Of a DNA stretch of 64,000 nucleotides, positions 37,205 through 46,057 are shown piece after piece. How positions within the stretch are numbered: position 1 is the first letter of the stretch; the number at the start of each line of letters is the position of its first letter. Under the pieces are notes generated by a model, which saw only the letters and a program-made list of their open reading frames with translations, ran no database searches and was not told where the DNA came from. This DNA comes from CBDBEU01 sp965204565. Lineage in GTDB: Bacteria; Pseudomonadota; Alphaproteobacteria; Rhizobiales; TMED25. The position numbers and the translations under genes were made by a program. Where the stretch lies: the NCBI GenBank assembly GCA_965204565.1, contig CBDBEU010000005.1, positions 62,001-126,000 on the forward strand. Reading direction: 5' to 3'.

Positions 37205-37398
37205 AGTGCGTACCCCGTGATTACCAGAAACACCAAAAGCGCCGGTAGCAGCACCGCATCGAGATATCCGACCAGTGCCGCAAGCCCGGCCGCGCCAAGC
37301 CCGATCACCAGCACCGGTGTGAAGCAGCAAATCGCTGCAATCACCGACCCGATGATCCCGACCTTCAAAAGACGTTCGCTCATGGCCTCGTCTGACAT
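37180..37398 (-). CDS. merF: MerF-type mercury transporter
   Basis: This 72-residue protein has two transmembrane helices (VGIIGSVIAAICCFTPVLVI and LPALLVFLVITGYALW) with the vicinal Cys pair in CCFTP used by MerF to take up Hg(II). The hallmark loop GLAALVGYLDAVLLPAL is present. ATG 37398 and ATG 37383 are both possible starts. No MerR, MerP or MerA gene is adjacent, so this is a stripped-down or partial mercury module. Confidence 0.85.
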   Translation of the reverse strand: MSDEAMSERLLKVGIIGSVIAAICCFTPVLVIGLGAAGLAALVGYLDAVLLPALLVFLVITGYALWRCKRAA

Positions 37399-37544
37399 GA
37401 CGGTTGCGCTGCGGGCAATATGGGACGCAGGATCGCGCCGGTCCACCAGAGTTCACATCAACATATCGCTATGCGTGAAGGGGTTAACCTGAAGCTGTGC
37501 GTTGCCACATTGGTGTCTGCCGCCAACCGAAAGCATGAGCCGCG

Positions 37545-38313
37545 ATGTCCATCCGCCCGGTCAAACGCATCGACACCGCAAAGCCCACGCGCGAAGGCGC
37601 CGGTGTGCATCTTCACCGCGCCTTCGGTTTTGGCGAGACCACGGATTTAGATCCATTCCTGTTGCTTGACAGTTTTCGCAATGACCGTCCGCAAGATTAT
37701 CCGGCATCCCCATCGCGGCATCGACACCATCACCTGAATGTTGGCCGGCACCGTCGATCATGGCGACAGCCTTGGCAATCAGGGTGCACCGGGTGCGGGC
37801 GATGTGCAGTGGATGACCGCCGGCAGCGGCATTTTGCATCAGGAAATGCCCAAGGGCGATGCCGTAGGCCGCATGCGCGGCTTTCAGCTTTGGGCCAATC
37901 TGCCGTCATCTTTGAAAATGACCGAGCCGCGCTATCTCGACATTTCGGTGCCGGCCAATACATCCCGCACCCTTAAAGTGGAAACCGAACGCCACGCCTT
38001 TGCCTATGTGTTTGAAGGCGCGGCAAGTTTTCGCGATGCCTCCCCGCCCTTCGGCGTGCTCACCAAGCGTGGCACACCGGACGCGGAAGTCGATATCCGC
38101 GAGACCGGCGGCAAAAGATCGCTGATCCTGTTCGATGCCGGCGATGAAATCCAGGTCACCACCGGGGATGACGGCGTGCGTTTCCTTCTGGTCTCCGGCC
38201 GTCCGATCAAGGAGCCGGTCGCCTGGTACGGCCCGATCGTCATGAACACCCGGTCCGGGCTCAAGACTGCAATATCCGAACTGAATGACGGCAGCTTCAT
38301 CAAGCATATCTGA
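37545..38313 (+). pseudogene. Pirin-family protein, frameshift and in-frame stop
   Basis: The start (MSIRPVKRIDTAKPTREGAG, then LDPFLLLDSFRNDRPQDYPA) is a typical pirin N-terminus. About 14 bases are missing near 37704, where GFPWHPHRG would be expected. The shifted frame reads HPHRGIDTIT, hits TGA at 37735, then continues MLAGTVDHGDSLGNQGAPGA, GDVQWMTAGSGILHQEMPK and a normal C-terminal cupin domain to 38313. Pirins are iron-binding bicupins, some with quercetinase activity. The downstream part could be re-initiated at 37738 but lacks metal ligands from HPHRG. Confidence 0.85.
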
Positions 38314-38392
38314 GGCGCTGCAATCAGGCGCGCGCATCATATCAATGGCCTCGGAGGTGCCGGATGAGGCACCCGCACCGGGGGGCTGGTTG

Positions 38393-39202
38393 ATGAGTGA
38401 ATCCGTGCGCGCCATTGAGATCGAAATGGCCGATCCTGAACACGCCGCCGCATTCTATGCCGATGTCTGGCATCTGAGCGAAGTCGCGCGGCACGACGGT
38501 GCCATTTATCTGCGCGGCACCAGCGCGCTTCGCCACATTGTGGCGATCCACCAGAACCGGGGGTCTGCTTCGGTGCGCCGTGTGGTGTTCGATGCGAGCG
38601 ACCGCGCCCGCGTCGATGCCCCGCACGGTAAAATCGCCGCGACCGGCCTGGCGCTGGAAGATGCGCGCACCCTGGAGCGTGCCGGCGGCGGATATGCTTC
38701 GGCTTTGAAGATGGCGCGGGTCGCGCCTTCGCCATCATCTGCGAGTGCGACGATCATGGCGATGAGGAGAAAGTCCCCGACCGCCCCTACAGGATCGGTC
38801 TTGTCAATGTGAACGATGCCGAGCCCGACGCCACCCGCGGCTTTTTTAAAGATGTGCCGGGCTTCAATGCGTCGATCATTCCGGCCCGCAATATTCCATG
38901 CATTGCGACAACACCGACCATTATCGATAGTCATCTGCCGGGCTGAGGCGGCAACGCTCAACCAGGTCGCCTTTGAAGTGGTGGACCTCGATTCAGTGAT
39001 GCGCGGCGCCGGGCGCATGATCGATGCCGGCTATCCGATCGAGTGGGGCGTTGGCCGCCATGGCCCCGGCGACAATTCATTCGCCTATTTCGCCGGACCG
39101 GAGGAATTCCCGCTCGAATACACTGCCGACGTTGCCCGGATTGACGATACTTACGAATTTCACGGTCCCGGCTTAATGGAAATGGCCGCCGGGACGGCTT
39201 GA
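38393..39202 (+). pseudogene. VOC-superfamily (extradiol dioxygenase-like) protein, frameshifted
   Basis: From ATG 38393 the frame reads MSESVRAIEIEMADPEHAAA, a vicinal-oxygen-chelate domain start, then LRHIVAIHQNRG. Frame changes near 38705 and 38900-38945 are needed to connect FEDGAGRAFAIICECDDHGD, YRIGLVNVNDAEPDATRGFF and the C-terminal LNQVAFEVVDLDSVMRGAGR, IEWGVGRHGPGDNSFAYFAG. Two tandem VOC modules, about 270 codons. It follows the pirin pseudogene closely; both may have been one aromatic-catabolic unit. Confidence 0.75.
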
Positions 39203-39257
39203 CCAATGGGGCGTCACCCCGCCCCACACCAAACGCTGGAAGCGGGTGCAGATGCAT

Positions 39258-39600
39258 TCAACCCACATTCCCCAGGTAACGTGACGTTTTCGCGTCTCTG
39301 ACAGCCGGTAACATCTTATCCTGGATTTCCCAAATGGACCCTGATTTCCTGACCCCATGAAGTGTGAGAAGCTTTCCACATCAATGACTTAACAGTGATA
39401 GAGTTGGGATTGGGCGGCGCACGCGACGGGTGAAGCGGAAAAAGGTCCTCTACGGCTGCATTTCGACCGCTCGATCAAGCCTGCCTTCCAAGGCTCCTTG
39501 ATCGGTTCCGACGGCGGTATGTTGCTTCACCGCGAACGCGAAGACGCCCTTGGCCTGACGGACATGGCCGCGAGACCGGCGGGGCCACGATAGGGTCAAA
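39258..39600 (+). mobile_element. IS1380-family 5' end and transposase N-terminus fragment
   Basis: The stretch 39258-39313 is repeated with few changes at 60236-60293 and is probably the element's terminal sequence. About 140 bp later, sequence reading RLHFDRSIKPAFQGSLIGSD and GGMLLHREREDALGLTDMAA matches the start of IS1380 transposases. Similarity stops near 39600, before ribF. The catalytic core is missing here; a fragment of such a core lies at 24954-25322. Confidence 0.7.
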
Positions 39601-39729
39601 TGTCTGCGTGCTTGCGCCGCATTTCTTGATGATGCATCTAAAGTTCCCGAGCCATCATGATTGCTGTGCGCCCCGAGGAGGCACCCAAGCCCGACCATGA
39701 TGCGCGTGAAAAAGGACCGGGCATCGTTG

Positions 39730-40737
39730 ATGGATATCGTCCGTGATTTGGGAAATGTGCCTGAGGGTTCGCGCCATGGGGTCATCGCGCTTGGAAATTT
39801 CGATGGCGTGCATCGGGGCCACCGTGAAGTCATTGCGACCGCGCAGGCGCGCGCTGGCGAGCTTGGCGCGCCTACCGGCGTTATGTTCTTCAATCCCCAT
39901 CCGCGCCGTTACTTCTCGCCCGCCGGTACGTTTTTTCGTTTAACCCCACAGTCCTTGAAGCTGCGTATTCTGTCGGCATTGGGTGTCGATAGTGCCATTG
40001 TCGTGCCCTTTGATGCCGCCCTGGCGGCGCTGTCGCCGGGCGAGTTCGTTTCACAGATTCTGGTGGGGAGCCTTGCGGTGCGTTATGTCGTTGCCGGCTG
40101 GGACTTCCAGTTTGGCGCCAGGCGAGTCGGAAATGCGCAGGTGCTCGAACAATTCGGCGCCGAACACGGGTTTGGTGTGAGCATTGTGACGCCTTTGGCG
40201 GATGGAACTGGTGAGGCTTTTTCATCCACGAGGGTGCGGCGGCTGTTGGCCAAGGGTGATCCGCGCGGAGCGGCCGAAATTCTCGGCTATCACTGGCGGT
40301 TGACCGAAACTGTTGTTTTCGGTGAGGGGCGCGGCGGCGGCCTTGGGTTTCCGACAATCAATATGTCGCTCGATCGCGGGATTGAGCTTGCCCACGGGAT
40401 TTATGCGGTCAGGGTTCGCGTGGGCGTTGATGTGTATGGCGGGGCTGCGTATCACGGGACGCGGCCGACCTATGCGGGCACCGAGCCCTTTCTTGAAACA
40501 TTCCTGTTTGATTTTGTCGGCGATCTTTATGGTCGCGAGGTCGAGATTGAGTTCATCGACTATCTGAGGGGCGATCGCGCCTTTGCCGATGAAGGAGCGC
40601 TGCGCGAGCAGATTGCACGTGATTGCGAGAAGGCGCGTGCGGTGATTGAGGGCGTGCACGGTGAAGAGCTATTGACGATTGCCCCACTGGCTGGCTGGCA
40701 TTTCAGTGAAATGGCCAACTCTACATCATCTGTCTGA
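39730..40737 (+). CDS. ribF: Bifunctional riboflavin kinase / FAD synthetase
   Basis: A 335-residue enzyme makes FMN from riboflavin, then FAD. The N-terminal adenylyltransferase domain has GNFDGVHRGHREVI (HxGH), FFNPHPRRYF and the SSTRVRRLL motif (ISSTxxR-like). The C-terminal kinase domain has GRGGGLGFPTINM (P-x-x-N) and GTRPTYAGTEPFLETFLFDF. ATG 39730 (MDIVRDLGNVPEGSRHG) gives a normal length; earlier in-frame ATGs at 39697/39700 are possible. An IS1380 remnant ends about 60-130 bp upstream, so the native promoter may be altered. Confidence 0.93.
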   Translation: MDIVRDLGNVPEGSRHGVIALGNFDGVHRGHREVIATAQARAGELGAPTGVMFFNPHPRRYFSPAGTFFRLTPQSLKLRILSALGVDSAIVVPFDAALAALSPGEFVSQILVGSLAVRYVVAGWDFQFGARRVGNAQVLEQFGAEHGFGVSIVTPLADGTGEAFSSTRVRRLLAKGDPRGAAEILGYHWRLTETVVFGEGRGGGLGFPTINMSLDRGIELAHGIYAVRVRVGVDVYGGAAYHGTRPTYAGTEPFLETFLFDFVGDLYGREVEIEFIDYLRGDRAFADEGALREQIARDCEKARAVIEGVHGEELLTIAPLAGWHFSEMANSTSSV

Positions 40738-40935
40738 GACCTGAGCGGGTACTGTCGCCGGATCGGGATCTGCCCGGAATTTCCCAACGTGCTGGCTGAC
40801 ATGGTCGGCATTGCCGACTTCTATCCTGCCTTTCCGCAAATACAGCACCTTAGGCGGAAAATTCGTCAGTACGGTTAAGCTTCGATTTAGAAAGCGGGCA
40901 TATGATGATGATGTGAGTAGTTGGGAGGGCAGGAT

Positions 40936-41109
40936 ATGCCGCACAATATGTCTGTAACCGTGTGCCATGACGATATGCAGGGCGTTTTCTATGTTGCCGC
41001 ATCTTCCATTCCCGGGCTTGAAGCTCGGGCGTCGGGGCTTGATGAGCTGTTCAAGATTGTTGAAGAGCGCATTCCAGGACTTGTGACTGAAGAGCTTGTC
41101 GCAGCCTGA
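40936..41109 (+). CDS. DUF1902-type small protein
   Basis: This 57-residue protein follows a strong GGAGGGCAGG site and starts MPHNMSVTVCHDDMQGVFYV. The pattern beta-strand, AASSIPGLEARASGLDEL, then a helix (FKIVEERIPGLVTEEL) fits DUF1902, a HicB-like half-domain sometimes found with toxin-antitoxin loci. No toxin-like partner is next to it. The 198 bp on its left and about 160 bp on its right contain nothing recognisable. Confidence 0.65.
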   Translation: MPHNMSVTVCHDDMQGVFYVAASSIPGLEARASGLDELFKIVEERIPGLVTEELVAA

Positions 41110-41270
41110 ATTCCGGACGGTTTCAATCGTCAATTGCACCTGGCTGGGCGCGCATGCGTGCCCATGCTTGAGGGGCGATGATTTCGCGGAGCGCACAATC
41201 GCGCATCCGTGATGTCGTCCAACCGCCTCTTGCAGGTTAGTCTTCGGACAGTCGAGGCGTCGGGAGGTGG

Positions 41271-42404
41271 TTGGTGGTGTTTGGAATTGCCGGTTTGATT
41301 GTGGCCTTCATGCTGGCGGCGCTTGCGCAGCCGGTATGGGCCCGGTCGTCCGATATTGTCGTCTCCGAGCAGGCGGCGTTCCGCATCGTGGAAATTGCGC
41401 GCGGGCTTGATCGGCCGTGGTCGCTGGCGTTCCTGCCGGACGGGCGGATGCTGGTGACGGAAAGGCCGGGTGCGCTGCGCGTTGTCGGTGCCGATGGTTC
41501 TGTCTCCGCGCCCATTGCAGGTGTTCCGGAGGTCGTGTCCAAGGGACAGGGCGGCTTGCTTGATGTCGTTCCGCATCCCGACTTTGCGGCCAATAAACTG
41601 ATTTATCTGACATATTCTGGTCAAGGCGATGGCGGCGCGAGCACCGAGCTTGCACGCGGACGGATGGAGGGCGATCAGCTCTTACAGCTTGAGGTGCTGT
41701 TCCGTGCGGTGCCCAGAATTCCATCAGCCAAGCATTTTGGTTCCCGCATTGCGTTTGCGCAGCACGGCCTTGTGCATATGAGTCTTGGTGATCGCGGCAA
41801 CCGCGACGAAGCCCAGAATGTCACCAATCATCTGGGTGCATCGATTCGGCTTGATCAAGATGGCTTGATCCCGGCCGATAATCCGTTCGTGGGCGGTGGC
41901 CATCTTCCCGAAACATTCTCCTTCGGCCATCGCAATATTCAGGGCATGGCGGTCAATCCGGCAAGCGGTGAGGTCTGGGCGCATGAGCACGGACCCAAGG
42001 GAGGCGATGAGGTCAATATTCTCAGACCCGGCACCAATTTCGGCTGGCCGGTAATCACCTACGGCACCGAATATTCGGGTGCGCCGATCACCCATGAGAC
42101 GACGCGGCCGGGCATGGAACAGCCGGTGCTCTATTGGGTGCCATCGATCGCGCCCTCGGGCATGGCGTTTTATGACGGTAATGCTTTTGCCGATTGGAAG
42201 GGCGATCTGTTCGTTGGCGCGCTTGCCGGACGGCATCTGAGGCGCATTGAGCTTGATGGCAATGAAGCGGTGGGTCAGGAAATGCTACTCACCGATCTTG
42301 GCCGGCGCATCCGCGATGTGCGCGCCGGTCCTGATGGTTATCTGTATGTGTTGAGCGACGGTGAGAACGCAGTGCTGCTCCGGCTCGAGCCTGTGGCGCA
42401 GTGA
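41271..42404 (+). CDS. PQQ-dependent aldose sugar dehydrogenase (YliI-like), secreted
   Basis: About 376 residues with a signal peptide (IAGLIVAFMLAALAQPVWAR) form the soluble glucose dehydrogenase-type six-bladed propeller. Visible signatures are GLDRPWSLAFLPDGRMLVTE, SFGHRNIQGMAVNPASGEVW, AHEHGPKGGDEVNIL (PQQ/Ca region) and YGTEYSGAPITHE. It oxidises aldoses in the periplasm. Starts TTG 41271, GTG 41274 and GTG 41277 are all in frame behind GGGAGGTGG; the exact one is uncertain. A hairpin 20 bp after the stop may terminate it. Confidence 0.88.
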   Translation: MVVFGIAGLIVAFMLAALAQPVWARSSDIVVSEQAAFRIVEIARGLDRPWSLAFLPDGRMLVTERPGALRVVGADGSVSAPIAGVPEVVSKGQGGLLDVVPHPDFAANKLIYLTYSGQGDGGASTELARGRMEGDQLLQLEVLFRAVPRIPSAKHFGSRIAFAQHGLVHMSLGDRGNRDEAQNVTNHLGASIRLDQDGLIPADNPFVGGGHLPETFSFGHRNIQGMAVNPASGEVWAHEHGPKGGDEVNILRPGTNFGWPVITYGTEYSGAPITHETTRPGMEQPVLYWVPSIAPSGMAFYDGNAFADWKGDLFVGALAGRHLRRIELDGNEAVGQEMLLTDLGRRIRDVRAGPDGYLYVLSDGENAVLLRLEPVAQ

Positions 42405-42423
42405 ATAACCCCAATGGGAATCG

Positions 42424-42460
42424 GAACGCCGCCCGGAGGGAGGAGAACCGGACGGCGTTC
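42424..42460. terminator. Hairpin between convergent genes, likely bidirectional terminator
   Basis: GAACGCCGCCCGG pairs with CCGGACGGCGTTC over 13 positions with one mismatch and an 11-base loop. It lies between the sugar dehydrogenase stop (42404) and the convergent small gene. No clear T-tract follows on either strand, so efficiency is unknown. Confidence 0.5.
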
Positions 42461-42497
42461 ACTTCGACCGCAAGGGCTGCGTCGGGGGCTTCAGCGG

Positions 42498-42707
42498 CTA
42501 GTTGCGATCGATCTGGTGGTTGGCGGGTTCGAATGTGAGAACCAGGCGCCCCGCGCTATTGGCATCCGCATGGTCGGCGGAACCTGTCTGGTGCGGTACA
42601 ATGTCGAGTGCGCGGGTTTTTGCAGGCGCGTTGGCGCTCATCGAAAATGCGGCCGCGATGGCCAGCGCTGCGATTGCTGCAATTCCGGTCGGGATCTTTG
42701 TCGTCAT
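42498..42707 (-). CDS. Small exported protein, 69 residues, unknown
   Basis: ATG 42707 is preceded by GGAGG at good spacing. The first 27 residues (KIPTGIAAIAALAIAAAFSM, then SANA) form a classical signal peptide. The mature part is short, with several His and Asp residues (PHQTGSADHADANSAG), and ends in FEPANHQIDRN. No family recognised. Confidence 0.6.
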   Translation of the reverse strand: MTTKIPTGIAAIAALAIAAAFSMSANAPAKTRALDIVPHQTGSADHADANSAGRLVLTFEPANHQIDRN

Positions 42708-42874
42708 GGTTCGCCTCCGAGCACTGGTTGGCTGTTGCGATAGGTTTAACCATGAAATAGTCGCGCCCAATGACGCCTGAACCGACGCTTCACCAAATGT
42801 TCATCAACGAGGCGTGTTTGTGGCAGGCGCGGCGCGAGAGCGTTAAGCGTTTCAAAGCTGAGTAAAAAATGTTC

Positions 42875-43262
42875 CAGGGTCCGGCCCCGATAATTGTCTT
42901 CCCGATTTGATCCGAGGATGGTTCATTGCCTCCGATGAGGAGGTAACGAGATGTGTGATTTCTTCCGGTTTTCCGATTCTCGGCGGGCTCGGATCGCGCC
43001 GCTTCTGCGACCGATATGCGCGGCAGGAAACGCCCGGAAACAGTTGACGATCTCCTGTGCCGAGCGGGATCGTCCATGCACTGTGCTGTGCTGCGCTCGC
43101 CGGGCCGAACAATACGCTCTGCAACCGCTTCGGCCGCCGGGCCGCGCGCGGTATTACGGGAAGGTATCTTCAACGCTCCGGCAGGCGCTGAGGATACGCC
43201 CGACCGGCTGTTCATCGACAAGCTCCTGCATCACAAGTTCATCGCTGCGCCTAGCGGCCGGG
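42875..43262 (+). mobile_element. IS5-type element 5' remnant
   Basis: The left end and leader closely match the element at 18121-18492 (GGTCCGGCCCC..., then the MCDFFRFSDSRRARIAPLL start). In several frames it continues further into the transposase (EGIFNAPAGAEDTPDRLFID) before stopping near 43262, where it has truncated a lipoprotein gene on the other strand. Multiple indels make it inactive. Confidence 0.75.
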
Positions 43263-43436
43263 CGCAGGCACGCGCTCGATTGCGGAACCGTCCATGAGAG
43301 ACCGGCCGGTGCAGCCGCCAAGTCCGAAAGCGGCAATGGCCAACAAACCCGTCGCCACAAAACCGCGCCCGCTTGAGACAATTCGAAGCACGCCTGAACG
43401 GCGCCGCGACGGCCGGTTTGAACGCTCTGCAATCAT
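43251..43436 (-). pseudogene. 5' fragment of a lipoprotein gene, truncated by IS remnant
   Basis: The minus-strand frame from ATG 43436 has a basic N-terminus (RSNRPSRRRSGVLR), a hydrophobic segment and a lipobox (GFVATGLLAIAAFGLGGC), followed by TGRSLMDGSAIERV. It runs into the IS5 remnant within about 10 codons and stops. The intact gene would have encoded an inner- or outer-membrane lipoprotein; its domain is lost. Confidence 0.55.
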
Positions 43437-43776
43437 ATTTGGTTCCAAAAACCCGAATCACCGGGTCATTTACGCCCTGTCGGACCGCTTTTAACCTTCC
43501 TGCAAGCAGATCGCAACGCCGGCACATGACCCGCCCGAACGCTGATTTGTGCAATAATGGCGCTCCCGGATGGCGAGATTGTGTTGTGCCTGCAACACTC
43601 ACCCACAAAGGGCGAGCTGAAGCCTCACCGCGGTTGACGGTCGCAATCAGTTCAGGGATCAATTGTCCACGCATTCGGGGGGTCGATTTCCCCAATTGGA
43701 ATACACGCCGGGCACGACGAGTTGGAAATGCGGCATCGCCGCGCCTGGTAAGCAGAAACTTGAGAGGGGGCAAAAA

Positions 43777-45150
43777 ATGAAAAAGGCACTGCTCGGAACG
43801 ACGGCCCTGATAGCGAGCGGACTGCTCGTCGGTACCGCATCGGCCGCTGATATCGTTCCCGCGCCGATCCCCGAACCGGTTGAAATCCAGGAGGGCTTCA
43901 CGCTCTCGATCGAAGCCGACGCCAATGCGGGTATCTGGTTCGGTGAAACAGACTCTTGCGACGGCGAGGCGACCGTCACTGTCGGCGATTTGGATGCAGC
44001 AAATAGAGTCAGGATATTCGAAGGGTTTGCTGAACAAGGTGAGTTTTTCGATTTTTTGGCTGACGATACCGCGTTTCGCACCTCGTCCTGTGTGGACACC
44101 GACAGCGGGGTCACCGACGAGGACGGCAACACCACCTTCTCCCATCATGATGATGATGGCGCAACCATCTTTTATGAGCACAAGGTGGTCTTCGCTCTGG
44201 AAGCGACACTGGCATCCGGCCTGTTCGTCGGTGCCTATATGGAAAACGAAAAGGGCGGAAACGCTGGCTGGAAGGACTCCTGGATCGTCCTTGAAGGCAA
44301 TTTCGGTTCCATGGAAATCGGTTTCATGGACGGTGCCTACAAGAACGCCTTCACCGGCGGCACCGACAGCGGCATCTACGCGGAAGCCAACGGTCCGAAG
44401 AACTCACCCGGTGGCGACATCAACACCTCTGACGGTACGCTCGACAGCGGCGAGGGTGATATGCGGATTGCATATTACACCCCGCGCGTACAAGGCATCC
44501 AGTTCGGTGTGTCTTATGCACCCGACAGCGATGACGATGAAGAGTACTCGGACAGCCAGATTCACCGTTACGACGGTGACGACGGCTGGGTCGACAACTG
44601 GGAAGTCGGCCTGAGCTGGGAAGGCAATATCAGCGAAAACTGGGAATTCGAAGTCGGTGGCGGCTATGGTGAAGGCACCGCGGAAACCCAAAAAGACGCT
44701 TTCACCAAGTGTTTCAGTCGTGACCGCAACGCTGAAAAAGTAGTCGCCGATGCCTATGGTGACGTGAACGGTGACTTCGAATGTGGCGACTATGCAGTCT
44801 GGGGCATCGGTGCCGTGGTCAGCAATGGTCAGCTCACCGTCGGTGGTGCCTACTCCAACAAGGACTGGGAGTTCGGTTACGAGCGTGAGCATTGGATGAT
44901 CGGCGCCGTAATCTCCCGGGATGACTGGAACTTCGGCGTCCATTATGGCGACGAAGAAGACACTCACTTCCTTGGTGGTCCGACCGACGAACGTGAACTG
45001 ATCTCGGTCGGCTTCGACAAGGCGCTCGGCAAGGACTTTGTCTGGGGTGTGTTCGGCACCCACGCCAACCAGCATGACGCCTGGCAGAAGGCTGGTGGGC
45101 GCGGCGAGACCGACCACTGGACAATCGGCACCGGTTGGAAGATCAACTGA
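43777..45150 (+). CDS. Outer-membrane porin
   Basis: This 457-residue protein has a signal peptide (MKKALLGTTALIASGLLVGT, cleaved after SA-A) and a mature part of alternating aromatic/hydrophilic strands rich in Asp, Gly and Trp, as in trimeric general porins. Segments such as GLFVGAYMENEKGGNAGWKD and FGSMEIGFMDGAYKNAF resemble alphaproteobacterial porins with an acidic loop 3. ATG 43777 follows GAGAGGGGG; an in-frame extension upstream has no signal character. A strong terminator follows. The acidic surface fits a marine or saline habitat, but only weakly. Confidence 0.85.
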   Translation: MKKALLGTTALIASGLLVGTASAADIVPAPIPEPVEIQEGFTLSIEADANAGIWFGETDSCDGEATVTVGDLDAANRVRIFEGFAEQGEFFDFLADDTAFRTSSCVDTDSGVTDEDGNTTFSHHDDDGATIFYEHKVVFALEATLASGLFVGAYMENEKGGNAGWKDSWIVLEGNFGSMEIGFMDGAYKNAFTGGTDSGIYAEANGPKNSPGGDINTSDGTLDSGEGDMRIAYYTPRVQGIQFGVSYAPDSDDDEEYSDSQIHRYDGDDGWVDNWEVGLSWEGNISENWEFEVGGGYGEGTAETQKDAFTKCFSRDRNAEKVVADAYGDVNGDFECGDYAVWGIGAVVSNGQLTVGGAYSNKDWEFGYEREHWMIGAVISRDDWNFGVHYGDEEDTHFLGGPTDERELISVGFDKALGKDFVWGVFGTHANQHDAWQKAGGRGETDHWTIGTGWKIN

Positions 45151-45191
45151 TTGCGCCTGCCTGATAATAGATGTGCCTGATAACAGGTGCG

Positions 45192-45221
45192 AACGGGGCG
45201 GGATTTTCCCGCCCCGTTTTC
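45192..45221 (+). terminator. Rho-independent terminator of the porin gene
   Basis: AACGGGGCGGGA / TCCCGCCCCGTT form a 12-bp stem with a minimal loop, followed by TTTTCTTT. It lies 42 bp after the porin stop. Confidence 0.9.
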
Positions 45222-45312
45222 TTTGATGACGCGATCCGTTCATGTCTGCTGAAAACCGGTCATACGGGGTAGACAGACCCACCGCTGGAAGTTGATTGAT
45301 GGAGTGCCGGGG

Positions 45313-45485
45313 ATCAGCGGCATCGTTTGGCTGGCATCCTGTACCAAATCGGGAAATACTTGGCTGAGGGCTTTTCTCGCCAATCTGATTGCAGGTCGCG
45401 ATCGGCCGGTTCCACTCGGTGAACCTGGCTGTTACGCCGCCAATGAAGCGTCGGGGCACTGGTTTATCGACCGCCTTGGCGGTTC
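45313..45485 (+). pseudogene. Sulfotransferase N-terminal fragment
   Basis: The frame reads GIVWLASCTKSGNTWLRAFL, the PAPS-binding 5'-phosphosulfate loop of sulfotransferases (usual form YPKSGNTW, here CTKSGNTW), followed by ANLIAGRDRPVPL. It dissolves after FIDRLGG near 45485. Only about 55 of roughly 280 residues remain. Confidence 0.6.
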
Positions 45486-45578
45486 ATCAGGCCGACGCAC
45501 ATGCACGACCTTTCCGGCGGGCCACGACCTTTCCGGCCGGCATGGGGCTGCCATGCGTGCTCAGATGAGGAATTGCGA

Positions 45579-45838
45579 TCTGCTTTCTGTGGATCAGGGC
45601 CGTCGTCAGATACAAGTCTCTCAACGCCGCGAAGTTCGAGGTGATTACTGGGCTTGAGGAGCGTCTTTCGGTCGGCCCGTATATCGACGAATGGGCCATT
45701 CTCGACGTGGACGGCGATGGGAAGCGGCACAAGCCATTCTACAAAACCGAGGTGTTTGTCCCCATCGTCTTCATGTGCGTCCACGGCGTCCAGCTTCCTG
45801 CTGAGAAGCCGTGGCCGGCAATTATGGCCTGGCTTGGC
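45579..45838 (+). pseudogene. Membrane-protein remnant resembling RipA-family octameric proteins
   Basis: In one frame: WIRAVVRYKSLNAAKFEVIT, then LEERLSVGPYIDEWAILDVD and YKTEVFVPIVFMCVHGVQL. The SLNxAKFxVI...E..LP.....EW pattern and the C-terminal hydrophobic stretch recall a small conserved membrane family (RipA-like). No start is seen and sequence on both sides is unrelated, so it is a fragment. Assignment is tentative. Confidence 0.35.
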
Positions 45839-46057
45839 TGCGGAATGCGACATAGAGTATATCACCTCAACCGGTGTTCGCGGCTTCACCTCGCCAAAAC
45901 GCCTGCCGTTGCGGTTGAACGTCGAAGGACCATTGCCATGGTCAAGGCTGTACGGAAGTTGAATTCCCGTTTCCTCCCAACGGCTTGCGGCTGTTCTGTG
46001 CGATACGACGCCGACGTTTGGAGCCTCAAATCAGCCTAAGCTACGGAAATTACGACG

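Noticed and set aside
42525..42560. tRNA-like GGTTCGAA sequence
   Set aside because: No matching stem, acceptor or anticodon arm around it. It lies inside the small exported-protein gene.
43663..43776. N-terminal extension of the porin to an upstream in-frame start
   Set aside because: The start at 43777 has a strong Shine-Dalgarno and an immediate signal peptide. The extension would bury that signal.
45500..45545. Short duplication of CACGACCTTTCCGGC as a possible CRISPR or regulatory array
   Set aside because: Only two imperfect copies, with no regular spacers and no cas genes anywhere in the window.
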